Assembly: GCA_965153355.1 (NCBI GenBank)
Contig: OZ231126.1
Coordinates: 2,232,001 to 2,296,000, forward strand
Length of the DNA: 64,000 nt
DNA from: Flaccisagitta enflata
Taxonomy: Eukaryota; Chaetognatha; Sagittoidea; Aphragmophora
Reading direction: 5' to 3'
A program made the translations under genes and the position numbers. Positions 10,535 through 20,967 of the stretch are shown here, in pieces. A model generated the notes under the pieces. That model made no database searches, had not been told where the DNA came from, and worked only from the letters and a program-made list of their open reading frames with translations. The first letter of the stretch is position 1. Every line of letters begins with the position of its first letter.

Positions 10535-10684
10535 TTTTAGTTGCGGACACGCAACTCTATAAGAGGCTTTGTCCGTCCGTCGGTCCGTCGGTCCGTGGTG
10601 ATCGAGTTGGAAAGTGTGAAAACGCGTAATTCCGCCCCTGCCCACCCGTCCGCAACTGGTATTGGCCGTGTATCCGGCCTTGTT
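10535..10684 (-). mobile_element. A2-subfamily short element, complete
   Basis: On the minus strand: head AACAAGGCCGGATACACGGC, word GTTGCGGAC before GGGTGGGCAGGGGCGG, a GACC/GACGG core, and the tail hairpin GTTGCGTGTCCGCAAC with TAAAA. The distal arm GTCCGCAAC is the exact complement of the head word. Comparison with the neighbouring A1 copy shows the head word and hairpin changed together. Confidence 0.85.
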
Positions 10685-11190
10685 ATTTATGTATAAGATA
10701 GTTAGGCTTACCTTTTTTTTAATGTTTGCGATTAATTTTGAAAATGTTGAAAAATGTTGAAAAAGTCTAGCGGTCAAAATTGAAATTTGACCACTTTGAA
10801 ATTCTTGATTTTCTTTAGGGGTATGTCCAACAGATGTTAGAGGGTAAGTTGCGGTAAGGTGAATGAACAATTTAGAAGTTGAAATTGATGTCAACAGATA
10901 TCCAAGACACCACTATAACATGAACTGGTCGGGGAATTCCACTATTCTTGCTTTTTGTTATTTAGATATAAGCTAATACTGAACTTAGACCAGAATTTCC
11001 ATCGCTATAGGATCCGTTATTGCCACATCGACTGTATTTTGCTTTCTGCTTTGTGGTTTGTGCCTAAATTCAAAATTTGATGAGGATACAAATTGCAAAC
11101 TGATCAGAACTTTTCAACCTCTTGTTTACCATGAGATGTTGGAGTAAAATGTACATAAACTGTAATTTTTTTGGTTGCATTTCTCTCTTT

Positions 11191-11605
11191 TACTACTCGA
11201 CTAAAAAAAAAAGCCGCACCCTATTTTGAGTTGATGTATAAGAAAAAAGAATTATTTGAAAATTTTTCTGTTAAAGTGATTTGAAAGATTTTTGAATTTT
11301 CTTTCAACCTAGACCAATCCCAGATCTGTATCTCAAATGGTTTAGGAGCTAGAGCTCTGCAAAGAAAAGCACTATTTTGCTAAAATGCACTTTTTTCATA
11401 GGGATTGCGAAACTGAAATAGGCAACATTTCTATTCAAACTAATGCCATTTCTAAACGAAAAAACATAGCAATACCAGATTGGCGCCAAATGAAAGATCT
11501 TTTCAAGAGCTTTCTAATGGTTTAAGATTTTGATTAGTTTTTTTTGAAATTTAGTATGAGAATTTGTCATTTAAAAGTGCGGCTTTTTTATTGAGTCGAG
11601 TAGTA
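11191..11605. mobile_element. MITE J
   Basis: The inverted ends are TACTACTCGACTAAAAAAAA with gccgcac on the left, and gtgcggctttttta with TTGAGTCGAGTAGTA on the right. The 415-bp interior has no reading frame. A related interior piece (attggcgccaaatg...) lies at 7547-7650. Confidence 0.75.
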
Positions 11606-11749
11606 TTGGGCAACAAATAATTCTAGGATTCAATTTCTAGGCAGATGATGCACCTTTGTCGATTTAAAAAATTCAAAAAAGAGGTTAACCTTTTTCCACT
11701 GACTGAGTAAGCTGCAGTGGAGTCTGAACACATGGTTATTTCGGAGATA

Positions 11750-11905
11750 TTTAACCCTAAGTAGCTCTGAGGCAACCTCAAGCAGCCATAAGACAACCCC
11801 GAGGCAACCTCGAACAACCGTGAACAACCCAGAGCAACCCTGGGGCAATCTCGCACAAGCCCAAGCCACCTGCAGGAAACCCAGAGCAACCCCCACGGAT
11901 TGATC
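11750..11905. repeat. Degenerate ~10-bp caaccc minisatellite
   Basis: Words such as gaggcaacc, gagcaaccc and gaacaacc recur roughly every ten bases. The Gly/Leu/Val-rich minus-strand translation comes from this repetition. Confidence 0.5.
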
Positions 11906-12196
11906 TTACTGATAGTGAGTCACTATTTTACACCACCGGTTATTAGAAAATCACAAATCAATAACTTAAAGTGCTTTAATGTTTGAGCTTTAAAAATTGA
12001 AATTCTATCATGCAAAAGTGCACCTCTGTCTTTGGAATTGCAACACTAGATCTGGTGATGGTTTTATTCTATCCCATGCGATTTTCTAGCAAAAAGAAAG
12101 AATGAATTGGCAGCATTTACATGTATTTTCCAAGAGTAATAAAATGTCTCTGTTGAAAATGTCTTGAATCAAGCTGCCAGTTTTTTTTGTTATGTA

Positions 12197-12586
12197 CAGC
12201 TAAATCCCGCTCTTACTGAATTCATGGTACTTCAAAATCGTATCTGTTATAAGGGGAATTCTGTTAAAGTCAATATAGGAAAACAATGCCGATTCCTTAC
12301 AAGTCGCGTGCGGTTGTTAAGACCAAACGACTAATGGACTAAGAGACTACATGTAAATTGACTTATAATAACTCAAAATAACTTAAAATGACTTAAAATG
12401 ACGTAAAACAACGAAAAAAAGCTAACGGCCACAGACGGACTGACCAACAGACCGACCGACCGACATAGCAGCTCATAGAGTCGCGTGCACGCGACTAAAA
12501 AGAGAAAAGATGAGAGGACTAAGAATTTGCATTCATTATGGGCAGAATACTGTTAGTGGCGAGTCCTAAAGAGTGGGATTCAACTG
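12197..12586. mobile_element. E-family MITE (pogo/Tigger-like) holding a C element
   Basis: The left end CAGCTAAATCCCGCTC and right end GAGTGGGATTCAACTG are inverted and flanked by TA on both sides. Other E copies are at 24157-24275, 24356-24528, 38173-38336, 59405-59478 (partial) and 59998-60157. This copy is split by a C element at 12281-12500. TA duplication with CAGTTG ends is typical of pogo/Tigger-derived MITEs. Confidence 0.8.
12281..12500 (+). mobile_element. C-subfamily short element nested in MITE E
   Basis: Head AACAATGCCGATTCCTTACA (a decayed AACAAGGCC head), word GTCGCGTGC, a gacttaaaat-like core, a short GACC run, and the tail hairpin GTCGCGTGCACGCGAC with TAAAA. Confidence 0.75.
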
Positions 12587-12849
12587 TATACTGCTTTTTA
12601 TCATCGGTTGTACTTTTATTGCTTTGCTCCGTTCCTAACCATTGATCATAGTAAACCTAACATAATTTTCTGACTTTTATTCATTACCGTTAATGATGAA
12701 GATTCAAGATGGGCAAGAACTACTTAAAAGGTAGCTAGATCATGGTTTTAAATGAATGAAAAATTCCATATTTCACATAGAATACGTGACCAACAGCAGT
12801 TGGTGGAACGAGAATTGATGGACAGGGTAGATCTCAGTAGGCATTAGCT

Positions 12850-13035
12850 TGTTCATGGTAGAGATGCGGATGCAGAAAGTTGGAATTAAGTGGAAGCGTT
12901 AGGTTGAGCATGGATGTGGGAGCGGAAACAAAATTTTGGAATTAAGTGGAAGCAGAAAAGTTTTTTTGCTGCCTAATCAAAGCAGAAGCGGAGGGCGAAG
13001 CACAAAACTGAGCGCTTCCTCTTCTCCTTTGGCTC
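12850..13035. repeat. H-family decayed (GCGGAA) hexamer element
   Basis: Starts agagatgcggatgc and contains decayed gaagcgg units, ending with cttccc/cgcttcc in the opposite sense. The clearer copy is at 62916-63165. Confidence 0.5.
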
Positions 13036-13223
13036 CCGCTTCCCTCTTCAGTTGACTCATGTTCAAATTGGAAATGATATTTCAGCAGTACTCCTTAAAG
13101 TACAATCTTTTTTTCAAAATGCCAATTTCAAAATTTTCTTATTGTAAATGTCAGAAAACCAATTGCAGAAGAAAATTATTTTAACGAAGACTCTTCTTAG
13201 GAAAGTCCGCCTATGGAGAACAT

Positions 13224-13338
13224 TTTTAAGTTGCGGACACGCGACTCTGCACCTTGCCGTGTCGGTCGGTAGGTCTAATGACCTCAAAAACGGCCCCTGT
13301 TCACCTGCTCGTGTCTTGGGTAGCCGTTTATCTGGCAC
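13224..13338 (-). mobile_element. Chimeric A1/A3 short element
   Basis: On the minus strand the head half resembles A1 (TGAGGTCAT context, decayed GTCGCGTGC word). The tail half (CGGCAAGGTG, hairpin GTCGCGTGTCCGCAAC) resembles A3 as seen at 38440-38582. It therefore looks recombinant or converted between subfamilies. Confidence 0.5.
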
Positions 13339-13490
13339 AAAAAAGAAACAGTGAGAAAGAAAGAATTGAAAGTAAAAAAGTGTTTATGCTAGTGTATATG
13401 TCTATTGGCACCATTCCAGTCTATATTTGAAATTTGCAATGGTGTAAGTTAGTGTTTGTGTGTCAGATCAAGCGCGACTGTGTGTGTGTG

Positions 13491-13757
<267 letters not shown>

Positions 13758-14130
13758 TTTTGTAAAATCTTAATGAATTGAGCTAGCCACAGAGTTCTGC
13801 TAGGCGGCATTAAGCAGCATTTTTGTAGAACTTGCCAAAAGTCACAGATGTTCCTATGGTTTTTCTCATAAACTTGATGAAATGTGACAAATCATGGCGG
13901 ACTCTTGTTTTGAACAAAAGAGCAACGTCTGAAACAGCAACATTTAGCATTACGCGTTGTCGATTTTGACAAAGGTTGCTTGAAAGACTGATGATGATTG
14001 ATAGACGTTTTTTTTTTCAGAAACGAGAAATGGCTATGAAATTGGTACCACTGAATTCGGTCAGAGGAATTCTCAGTTCATGTTATGTGAAATAAATGGC
14101 TTCAGACAGTTTTGATCGCCAGTGCCTGTT

Positions 14131-14332
14131 TTTTAAAGTTGCGGACACACAATTCTATAAGAGGCTTTGTCCGTCCGTCAGTTGGTCGGTCCATCATGGT
14201 GATCGAGTTGAAAACGAGCGTTTTCGATACTATTTGTGTATGTTTAAGTGTTGGACGTAGGTTGGGGTGTGGATGGGGGTTGGATGCCCCTGCCCACCTG
14301 TCCGCAACGATATTGTGAGCCCGCGTCATTTG
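14131..14332 (-). mobile_element. A2b variant short element
   Basis: Minus strand: word GTTGCGGAC before AGGTGGGCAGGGGCATCCAA, a run of ccccatccacacc, a GACGGAC core and a decayed tail (AATTGTGTGTCCGCAAC). A second A2b copy with the same inner sequence is at 33785-33945. Confidence 0.65.
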
Positions 14333-14589
14333 TTTCTTTTTTTACTACCATGATAACACTCAAACGCTCTCTTGTGCTTTTCTAAGATCAGACAAAACAA
14401 GATTTTATTATTTGTAGAAATTTTTAGATACTAAGAATACAATTACGTTTAGGTGAATTGGTGGTGATGGAGGGGGGATATGAGGGTGAGAGCTTCTTAA
14501 ACTGCGTGGAGGCGGTACCTGGTGCACTCTCGCCACTGTGTAAGTGAATTAGAGGTGTTAGAGGGGTCGTTAGGAAATGATCTTTTTAA

Positions 14590-14705
14590 GCTACAAGATA
14601 ATAACAGTTAAGGGTGGGGTTTTGGTAAGGGATGGGTTAGGGGATGGTTTGAGGGTTAGGGGAAGGGCTAGCGTTAGGGCTAGCCGCTAGGGGAGGGTTG
14701 GGTTT
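14590..14705. repeat. G-rich degenerate GGGTTAGG tract
   Basis: Repeated gggttagggg, gagggttagg and gcgttagggctag words are present, with many G runs of three to five. This resembles a decayed interstitial telomere-like (TTAGGG) tract and could form G-quadruplexes. The repeats are too irregular to call a telomere. Confidence 0.45.
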
Positions 14706-14766
14706 TCTGTATTACTGCCCAAATCTGCTCGAATTCAAGCTTCGCCCTTGCGGAATATTTGAAATA

Positions 14767-14836
14767 CAAAACAAAACAAAACAAAACAAAACAAAACAAA
14801 ACAAAACAAAACAAAACAAAACAAAACAAAACAAAA
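14767..14836. repeat. (ACAAA)n microsatellite
   Basis: Pure 5-bp repeat of about 14 units. Confidence 0.95.
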
Positions 14837-15279
14837 AAATCCGTCAGATTTTGAATCAAGATTTCCGAAATCTGCACCAGTTTTTTTATTAGAATTGGGC
14901 TACATCCATGCCAAAATCTACCGATCAGTAGATCAGGTGAAGTTCAAGAACCTGGCCGAATCAAGCTTAACATAAAAATCAGTTTCTAAGAACCTCTGAC
15001 TTGTCGATCTATCAATGACCTTAAAAAGGAATTCAATCTTCAATACTTGAGACTTCTCAATTCCTGTCAACTGAAAATAATTGAGATAATAAATCAAACA
15101 GGAATTTAACATAGCAAAGTCCGATTCTAAGAAGGTCAATTATCACTCGGTTATTACGCACCCCCCCCCCCAAAAAAAAGAAAAAAAACACCTTATTTAG
15201 ATAAAACTATTTTTAGATATGATATCAGCCAAAAAAGATTTTTCTTCAAAAGACAAAGACCAATGTATCGCTTTTTCCG

Positions 15280-15436
15280 TATGCCCAACCGTCTATCCGT
15301 CGGTCTGTCTGTCGGTTGGTCACAGTTTATCTTTCTCAAAATCTTTATTCTGTGACTTCACTGCTCCTCCCCAAATGGTCCAGTGACCTCAAATACGGTC
15401 CCTGCCCACCGGCACGCAACTGTGTTGCTGGCCTTG
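15280..15436 (-). mobile_element. A-superfamily fragment
   Basis: Minus strand: AACAAGGCCAGCAACACAGT head remnant, GTTGCGTGCCGGTGGGCAGGG, and a GACC/GACGG core. The tail hairpin is not recognisable. Confidence 0.5.
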
Positions 15437-15439
15437 TTC

Positions 15440-16027
15440 TTGTAACTGTCACAGTGCCCAGAATAAGTTGAAGGGGTAGCATGAACTTCTTACCACAGAG
15501 GAAATAGAAACGGTCGACGTCTGGGACCGCACAAAACCTATTAGAACTGCACTGAATCGAAAAGTGTAAGAAAGAATCAGCCAATACATCACGATTGCTT
15601 TTTACCGTCCCTGCGCTCATTTGGAAACCACCAGCGGCACCCTAATCAGAGTTTTCGATCCGCTCTCCCTTCTTCTCTTTATTTCCTTCTCGCTCCCACA
15701 ATCCCATTATCTCTTGCTGACTTCACTTTTCTTACCTTATCCCCATCTCCCTAGATTTTATTTCTCCCTTCTCTCATTTCTTCGAGTGTGATGACGCAGT
15801 GTGTGAAAATTCACGTTTCATGCAGTTTTCTATGAGCAATACTGGTCAGTACAATCACTATAGTAAATTAACCAGGTGATTTTATTAGGCCAAATCTTCG
15901 AGTAGCGTGAAATTCTCGCTGACATTTTCCCATCTAAACAAAAACAGGTGCCCATTTAGATTTGTGATTATAAAATTAATGGGCAAACATAGTATTTCTC
16001 TACTGACTTTGCCAAAAAAGTTTCTGC
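15440..16027. other. Unassigned stretch
   Basis: No supportable gene. A 70-codon minus-strand frame starts near 15620 and ends inside the A fragment; I do not recognise it. A cttctctttatttc-type tract at 15660-15780 is low-complexity. Confidence 0.4.
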
Positions 16028-16321
16028 TTTTTAGATGCGTCCTCGTATCTCTATCATAGGCTGTGTCCGTTGGTCGGTCTGTGGGTTGGTCGATCGGTCG
16101 GTCAATAACGCATTCATTAAAAACATCAAAATCAAGCATTTTTTCATCAGAAAAGTGGTTCTAACCCGGAAATAGAAGCATACACCAAGTAATTTATTTG
16201 ATAAATCATCTATTCTTTCACAAATGACATTCATTCATAACAAAACATTCATTCGTAAAAAACATTCATTCATAAAAAACATTCATTCAAAGGACGCATT
16301 GTCGGCCTACTTGGCCTTGTT
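16028..16321 (-). mobile_element. B2-subfamily short element with a fifth specificity
   Basis: On the minus strand the head reads AACAAGGCCAAGTAGGCC followed by AATGCGTCC. The tail is GATACGAGGACGCATC followed by TAAAAA. The distal hairpin arm GGACGCATC predicts a head word GATGCGTCC, and the observed word differs at one base. The core contains an attcattcRtaaaaaac repeat and a GGTC run. A related tail (GTTGCGAGGACGCATG) is seen at 16751-16766. Confidence 0.65.
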
Positions 16322-16360
16322 GATAAAATCTATTGTTAATATGATGCATTTTAGAATAAA

Positions 16361-16620
16361 ATCATCGTTTTCTTTTTTCTTTTTTCTTTTTCCCTTCTTT
16401 TTCTTTTTCTTTTTCTTTTTCTTCCTCTTCTTCTTCTTCTTCTCCTTCTATTTCTTCTTCTTCTTCTTCTTCTTCTTCTTCTTCTTCTTCTTCTTCTTCT
16501 TCTTCTTCTTCTTCTTCTTCTTCTTCTTCTTCTTCATCATCATCTTCTTCTTCTTCTTCTTCTTCTTCTTCTTCTTCTTCTTCTTCTTCTTCTTCTTCTT
16601 CTTCTTCTTCTTCTTCATCT

Positions 16621-16655
<35 letters not shown>

Positions 16656-16705
16656 TTCTTTTGTTTTTTCTTTTTCTTCTGTTTCTTCCTCCTCATCTTC
16701 TTTTC
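16361..16705. repeat. (TTC)n microsatellite
   Basis: Long, slightly interrupted trinucleotide run. The poly-Phe, poly-Glu and poly-Lys translations are artefacts of it. Confidence 0.95.
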
Positions 16706-16767
16706 TTTTTCTGCCAAAATCTTCTGAGAACAATTGGACGTATGGACAGAGTTGCGAGGACGCATGT

Positions 16768-17529
16768 AACAAGACCGGATACACGGCTACTGAAGTCACG
16801 TGCGGGTGACCAGGGGCAGTGATTAACTAGTCATCCAAGGATCGCACATGGTCAGCGGTACCCGATGCCCTGCTTGAAGTGATCAGCTGAAGAAGTGAAG
16901 TGAGAGCAGGGCAGCGGCCCCAAAGGGCCGATGTCCTGTAGGACACAGGGGTGAATTTCCAGACGTCCTGAGAGGACATTCTAGGGGCTGATCTGATTTG
17001 GGGGGTCTTAGGGCTCAAATTAGATCAGGGATGAAAGCAGATTAGATACCTTAGAGGGTTGTTTTGAGGGCTGAATTGAGACCCAAGTGAACAGAATTTA
17101 GGTGTGAGAGGTCTGGTTTAGGGCCTGAAATGGTTGATTTTGGGCCTGACAAGGCTGATTTAGGGCCTTTGAAGGCTAATTTTGGGCCCGAGAGAGCTAT
17201 TTCTGGGCCTGGGAGGGCTGATTTAAGGAGTGGGCCTGAGGGGGCTGATTTCGGGCCCTAAAGGGCTGATTTGGGACCTCAGAGGGGCCTCAGGGGGGGG
17301 ACGGACAGACGGACGGACAGGCGGACGTCTGGAAATTCACCCCTGTGTCCTACAGGACATCGGCCCTTTGGGGCCGCTGCCCAAAAAGGCTAGTCAAGTT
17401 TTTTTGGCAATGGCAGTAATACAAAAACCACCTGTAAACGCAAAAAAGCAGAGTGCTACCGACGAACGACAGACCAACGGACCAACGGACAACGCGGGTT
17501 ATAGAGTCAAGTACTGTGCGCGCGAAAAA
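16768..17529 (+). mobile_element. A1-like element split by a D2 element
   Basis: Head AACAAGACCGGATACACGGC with word GTCACGTGC lies at 16768-16828. The remainder (gcagtaatacaaaaacc, a gaccaacggacc core, decayed tail GTCAAGTACTGTGCGCGCGA) lies at 17387-17529. Everything between is a D2 element. Confidence 0.65.
16829..17386 (+). mobile_element. D2-subfamily element, complete
   Basis: Head AGTCATCCAAGGATCGCACA, then GGTCAGCGGTACC and an AGCAGGGCAGCGGCCCC stem. The subterminal word ACGTCCTGTAGGACACAGGG occurs at the left and is repeated inverted at the right. The core is a 20-bp minisatellite (gggcctgagagggctgattt type). The tail is GGCCCTTTGGGGCCGCTGCC with CAAAA. There is no coding capacity. 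It sits inside an A element, so it inserted later. Confidence 0.8.
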
Positions 17530-17859
17530 GAGATTGTTCATTTCACCACAGTAACGAGTGCTATCCTGACCAAAACACAAACTTTGGTTACACGCTAAAC
17601 GACGCCGTCTTAGTCGAGTGACTGCCGACATTTGGAGCAGATGAAGTAAAGTAAGTTAACATGTTGATTCAACGATTTTGCCTTATTCTGCGATTCGTAT
17701 CTTCCCCTCTACCCCCTCACCCCCCATCCTTGCGAGACGACAAGTGGGGAGATCTTGTTAAATTTAAATGCTCAGTTTTGCTGCATGTGGAACAAAATTT
17801 GCCTTTCTTTGCGATTCTGGCTCCCTACTGTCTCTTCCATTCTATCTCTCTTTACGCAG

Positions 17860-17956
17860 CGGTGACTGGACCGATCAATTTTACGAAAATCTGTATTTTG
17901 AGCGTTTTCTATGGAAAATGCGGAGTTACGCGCGGTTTCCCAAATGTGTCAATTGA
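17860..17956 (+). CDS. Possible terminal exon, unknown protein
   Basis: A strong pyrimidine tract (tctcttccattctatctctc) and TTTACGCAG precede an open stretch that encodes about 31 residues and then TGA. It is rich in aromatic and charged residues (GDWTDQFYENLYFERFLWKM). The composition looks protein-like and unlike the surrounding repeats. No matching upstream exon could be identified; a GTAAGT donor near 17650 is a candidate. I do not recognise the protein, and it may be chance. Confidence 0.3.
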
Positions 17957-18455
17957 TTTAACCTAGTCCATGCTGTTAAAGTGAAATCCAAATGTTTCAC
18001 CACAATTTGCGTCAGAGTCAGTACAACTTTTCCCATTCAGTTTGCCCGACCTTATGATTTGCAATCCACGCTTGGAATGAGACCAATTCAATTTCTCTGA
18101 TCAAATCGAGACTTGAACTGGGCAGAGGTTTTACCGGATGTACTAGGTTTCCATAAATTTACATTTTGTTAAATTTTAACTTATTCCTTGAAGTCTATCT
18201 CTATTATTGAATTCAAGATTGTTTGATCATTGTTTAGCACGCTACATGGACCTCAATGAAAAAAAAATCCAAGGCTTTTTTTGAGCATTCCATGATCCAT
18301 GGCAAATTGGCAATTGGTGACTTTTCACATAGCGTGCTTTTTTTTACTCCGTTCTCTCCTATCAACCTTTTTGCTCAATGCAATAACATTACCAAGAGTC
18401 GTTGACTATGTTAGTAAATGACTCGGGAGATCTTACGATAGATGTAGCAGATGAG
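17957..18455. other. Unassigned stretch
   Basis: No repeat termini or further exons could be supported. Confidence 0.4.
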
Positions 18456-18457
18456 AG

Positions 18458-18727
18458 AACAAGGCCGGATGCCCGAGTCGAGCAGTGAGAATAAAATGCT
18501 AAGCATGTATTTGGGCCGAAGCGATAATGTTCGAATCGCCCATGAACGCCAAAAGAAGCAAAGTCCTACAAATGGACGGACGGTTGGTTGAACGGACGGA
18601 TGGACGGACCAATGGATGGACCAACGGACGGATGAATGGAAAACAGATAGACTGACGGACGAATGGACGGACGGACGCAAAAAAGGACGTAGGGGGGACA
18701 CACAGGCAGACGAAACAACAGGCAGAG

Positions 18728-18790
<63 letters not shown>

Positions 18791-18843
18791 AATACAGACC
18801 GAGCGACTCAGCGGGTTATGAACTCGCGTGCATGCAACGAAAG
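18458..18843 (+). mobile_element. A-superfamily element with expanded (CAGA)n core
   Basis: The head AACAAGGCCGGATGCCCGAG is decayed. The core is GGACGGAC-type (18570-18680) and then a (CAGA)n run (18725-18790). The tail CTCGCGTGCATGCAACGAAA is decayed. It shows the core microsatellite changing motif within the same element class. Confidence 0.6.
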
Positions 18844-19049
18844 AGTAATCAAGAATGTGTTATTTATAGACGGTTTTCCCGACGATTTCTAAATCAAGTT
18901 CATCATTCTTGGAAACGATTCATCAGATCCGACTTTTGTTAATGTCGTCATGTCAATTTGGATAGAGGATAATAAATCATTTATAATTGTATCCAACTCA
19001 AGAAACAACCATGAATACTTAGAATAGAATGTCAGAGTCCTTAAAATTA

Positions 19050-19386
19050 ATGCCAATGGTTACCGATAAATGACTAAAAATGAGGTAAAATGAGTCAAAA
19101 TGATTTAGAATGACTAGAAATGACTTGAAATAACCCAGAATCACTTGAAATGACTTAAAACAACTTAAAATGACTAAAATGACATAAATGAACAAAATGA
19201 ATAAAATTACATGACTATGAATGACTATAAATGATTCAAAATGACTTGAAATCACTAAGAATGACTGAAAATGACTTAAAATGATGAAAAACGACCAAAA
19301 AAGCGAAGTGTGACCGACCGACCGACCGACCGACCGACCAACAGACGGACAGAGTGAGTCTTAGAGTCGCGTGCACGCGACTAAAA
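19050..19386 (+). mobile_element. C-subfamily element, headless
   Basis: A long aatgactt/aatgactaaa tandem repeat (19060-19290), a GACC run (19310-19340), then the tail hairpin GTCGCGTGCACGCGAC and TAAAA. The head is not recognisable. Confidence 0.7.
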
Positions 19387-19511
19387 GTAAAAAGTTGTTT
19401 AACTTTTTTAGAAGCCAAGATATCTATGGTAGAAGTTGATTCCACAATTATTGCCTAGGTAGTAAGATGATGAAATAGCATTTTGGGCTCAGTACATCAT
19501 TCATCAAAAAC

Positions 19512-20674
19512 AATAGTCGCAAAAGCGTTAGGTGGTCAGCGGTACCGTTTGCCCTGTTTAAGTAGGTTGTGGTTAAAGTTGAGGGGGGAGCAGGGCAGCG
19601 GCCCCAAAGGGGACTATGACCTATGCTTTCACGCATATGGGGAGTTTTTTCCTCCTCCTCCTCCTCCTCCTCCTCCTCCTCCTCCTCCTCCTCCTCCGTA
19701 CCCCCCCCTCACATCCCAGTCTCGAGGCCCAAATTCCAGTCTCAAGGCCCAAATCCCAGTCTTGAGGCCCAAATCCAAGCCCCAAGGCCCAAATCCTAGC
19801 CTCCAGGCCCAAATCCTAGCCTGGAGGCTGAGATTTGGGCCTCGAGGCTGGGAACTGGGTCTCTTAGCTGGGATTTGGACCTTGAAGCTGAGATTTTGGC
19901 CACAAGGCTAGAATCTGGGCCTCCAGGCTAGAATTTGGGTCTAGAGGCTGGGAACTGGGTCTCTTAGCTGGGATTTGGACCTTGAAGCTGAGATTTTGGC
20001 CTCAAGGCTAGAATCTGGGCCTCCAGGCTAGAATTTGGGCCTAGAGGCTAGGATTTGGGCCTCGGGGCTTGGATTTGGGCCTCCACCCTGATCAGGATTA
20101 GGAAATAGAATCACTTTTGGGCAGTGATGCCACAAAAATGGAAGTATTTATTAGTTGTTTTCATTAATAAAAATCTTTAGAAAATATTTTTTGCACCTTT
20201 TTATATACTTTAGTAATAATTGGATGTTCATTTCAGGTCGAGGATCAACAAATTGCCCTGATTTATTTTAATCCAAAATTGGGTTAAAGTAAGAGCACTT
20301 TTGCGCCATTTTCCTGGAAGTCTAAAAACTATCTTTTTTGGTTCATTCTGTATTCTGACGCTTATGTTTTATCCTCTACATGAATGTCCTTCCCTGGAAA
20401 TAACTCAAATATAGTAAAATGATTCAATCTTAATCACATGTTTACAAAAAATCAAATTTTAAGCCATAAATGATTCTATTACCTAAATTCATATTAATGC
20501 AGAAAGGGTGCCTCAAGACTTGGCTTTGGGCCTCGAGACTGGAATTTGGGCCTCGAGACTGGGATTAAAGGGGGGGGGGGTACAAAGGAGGGGAAGGAGG
20601 AGGAGAAGGAGGAGAAAACTCCCCATATGTGTGAAAGCATCGGTCATCGACCCCTTTGGGGCCGCTGCCCAAAA
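19512..20674 (+). mobile_element. D3-subfamily element with a ~427-bp insertion
   Basis: Head AATAGTCGCAAAAGCG, GGTCAGCGGTACC, AGCAGGGCAGCGGCCCC and the D3 word ATGCTTTCACRCATATGGGG. A (CCT)n run and a 20-bp minisatellite (gaggcccaaatcccagtct) follow; the minisatellite reverses orientation near 19815. A 100-bp block (exactly five units) is duplicated at 19846 and 19946. Unique sequence at about 20085-20511, beginning CACCCT and ending AGGGTG, interrupts the core. The tail (CCCCTTTGGGGCCGCTGCCC, AAAA) closes it at 20674. Confidence 0.75.
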
Positions 20675-20967
20675 AGGCTGACAAGTACTGATATCCAAGT
20701 ATTACCGTACATGAAGAAACGTAATAGGGGTAGGTTAAACAGATGGTAAGGCGCGACCACCTTAAGGGATTTTAGGAGTCCAATGTGAAAAAAATTGATA
20801 AATAGTTTCCAGATAATTTATGTTTTGTATGAGTCTGATAGAACAGAACGCAAAAAACCGTTTCACTTTTGCTCATTCCGATGGTTCTTGACAAAATTTA
20901 TGATAAACACAAGAATCATGAGTGAAAGCTAGAGAAAAAAGGAAGATACTGATGGAAACAAAAACAC

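Larger units (their letters stand above)
10178..10760. repeat. Dispersed repeat K interrupted by two A elements
   Basis: Positions 10178-10306 and 10685-10760 together match 935-1135. The break holds an A1 element and an A2 element, so the intact K copy at 935-1135 serves as the empty-site reference. Confidence 0.6.

Noticed and set aside
14590-14705. A true telomere or chromosome end
   Set aside because: The repeats are irregular, short and surrounded by ordinary sequence.
16224-16799. Poly-Phe, poly-Glu and poly-Lys frames of up to 167 codons
   Set aside because: They are translations of (TTC)n/(GAA)n.
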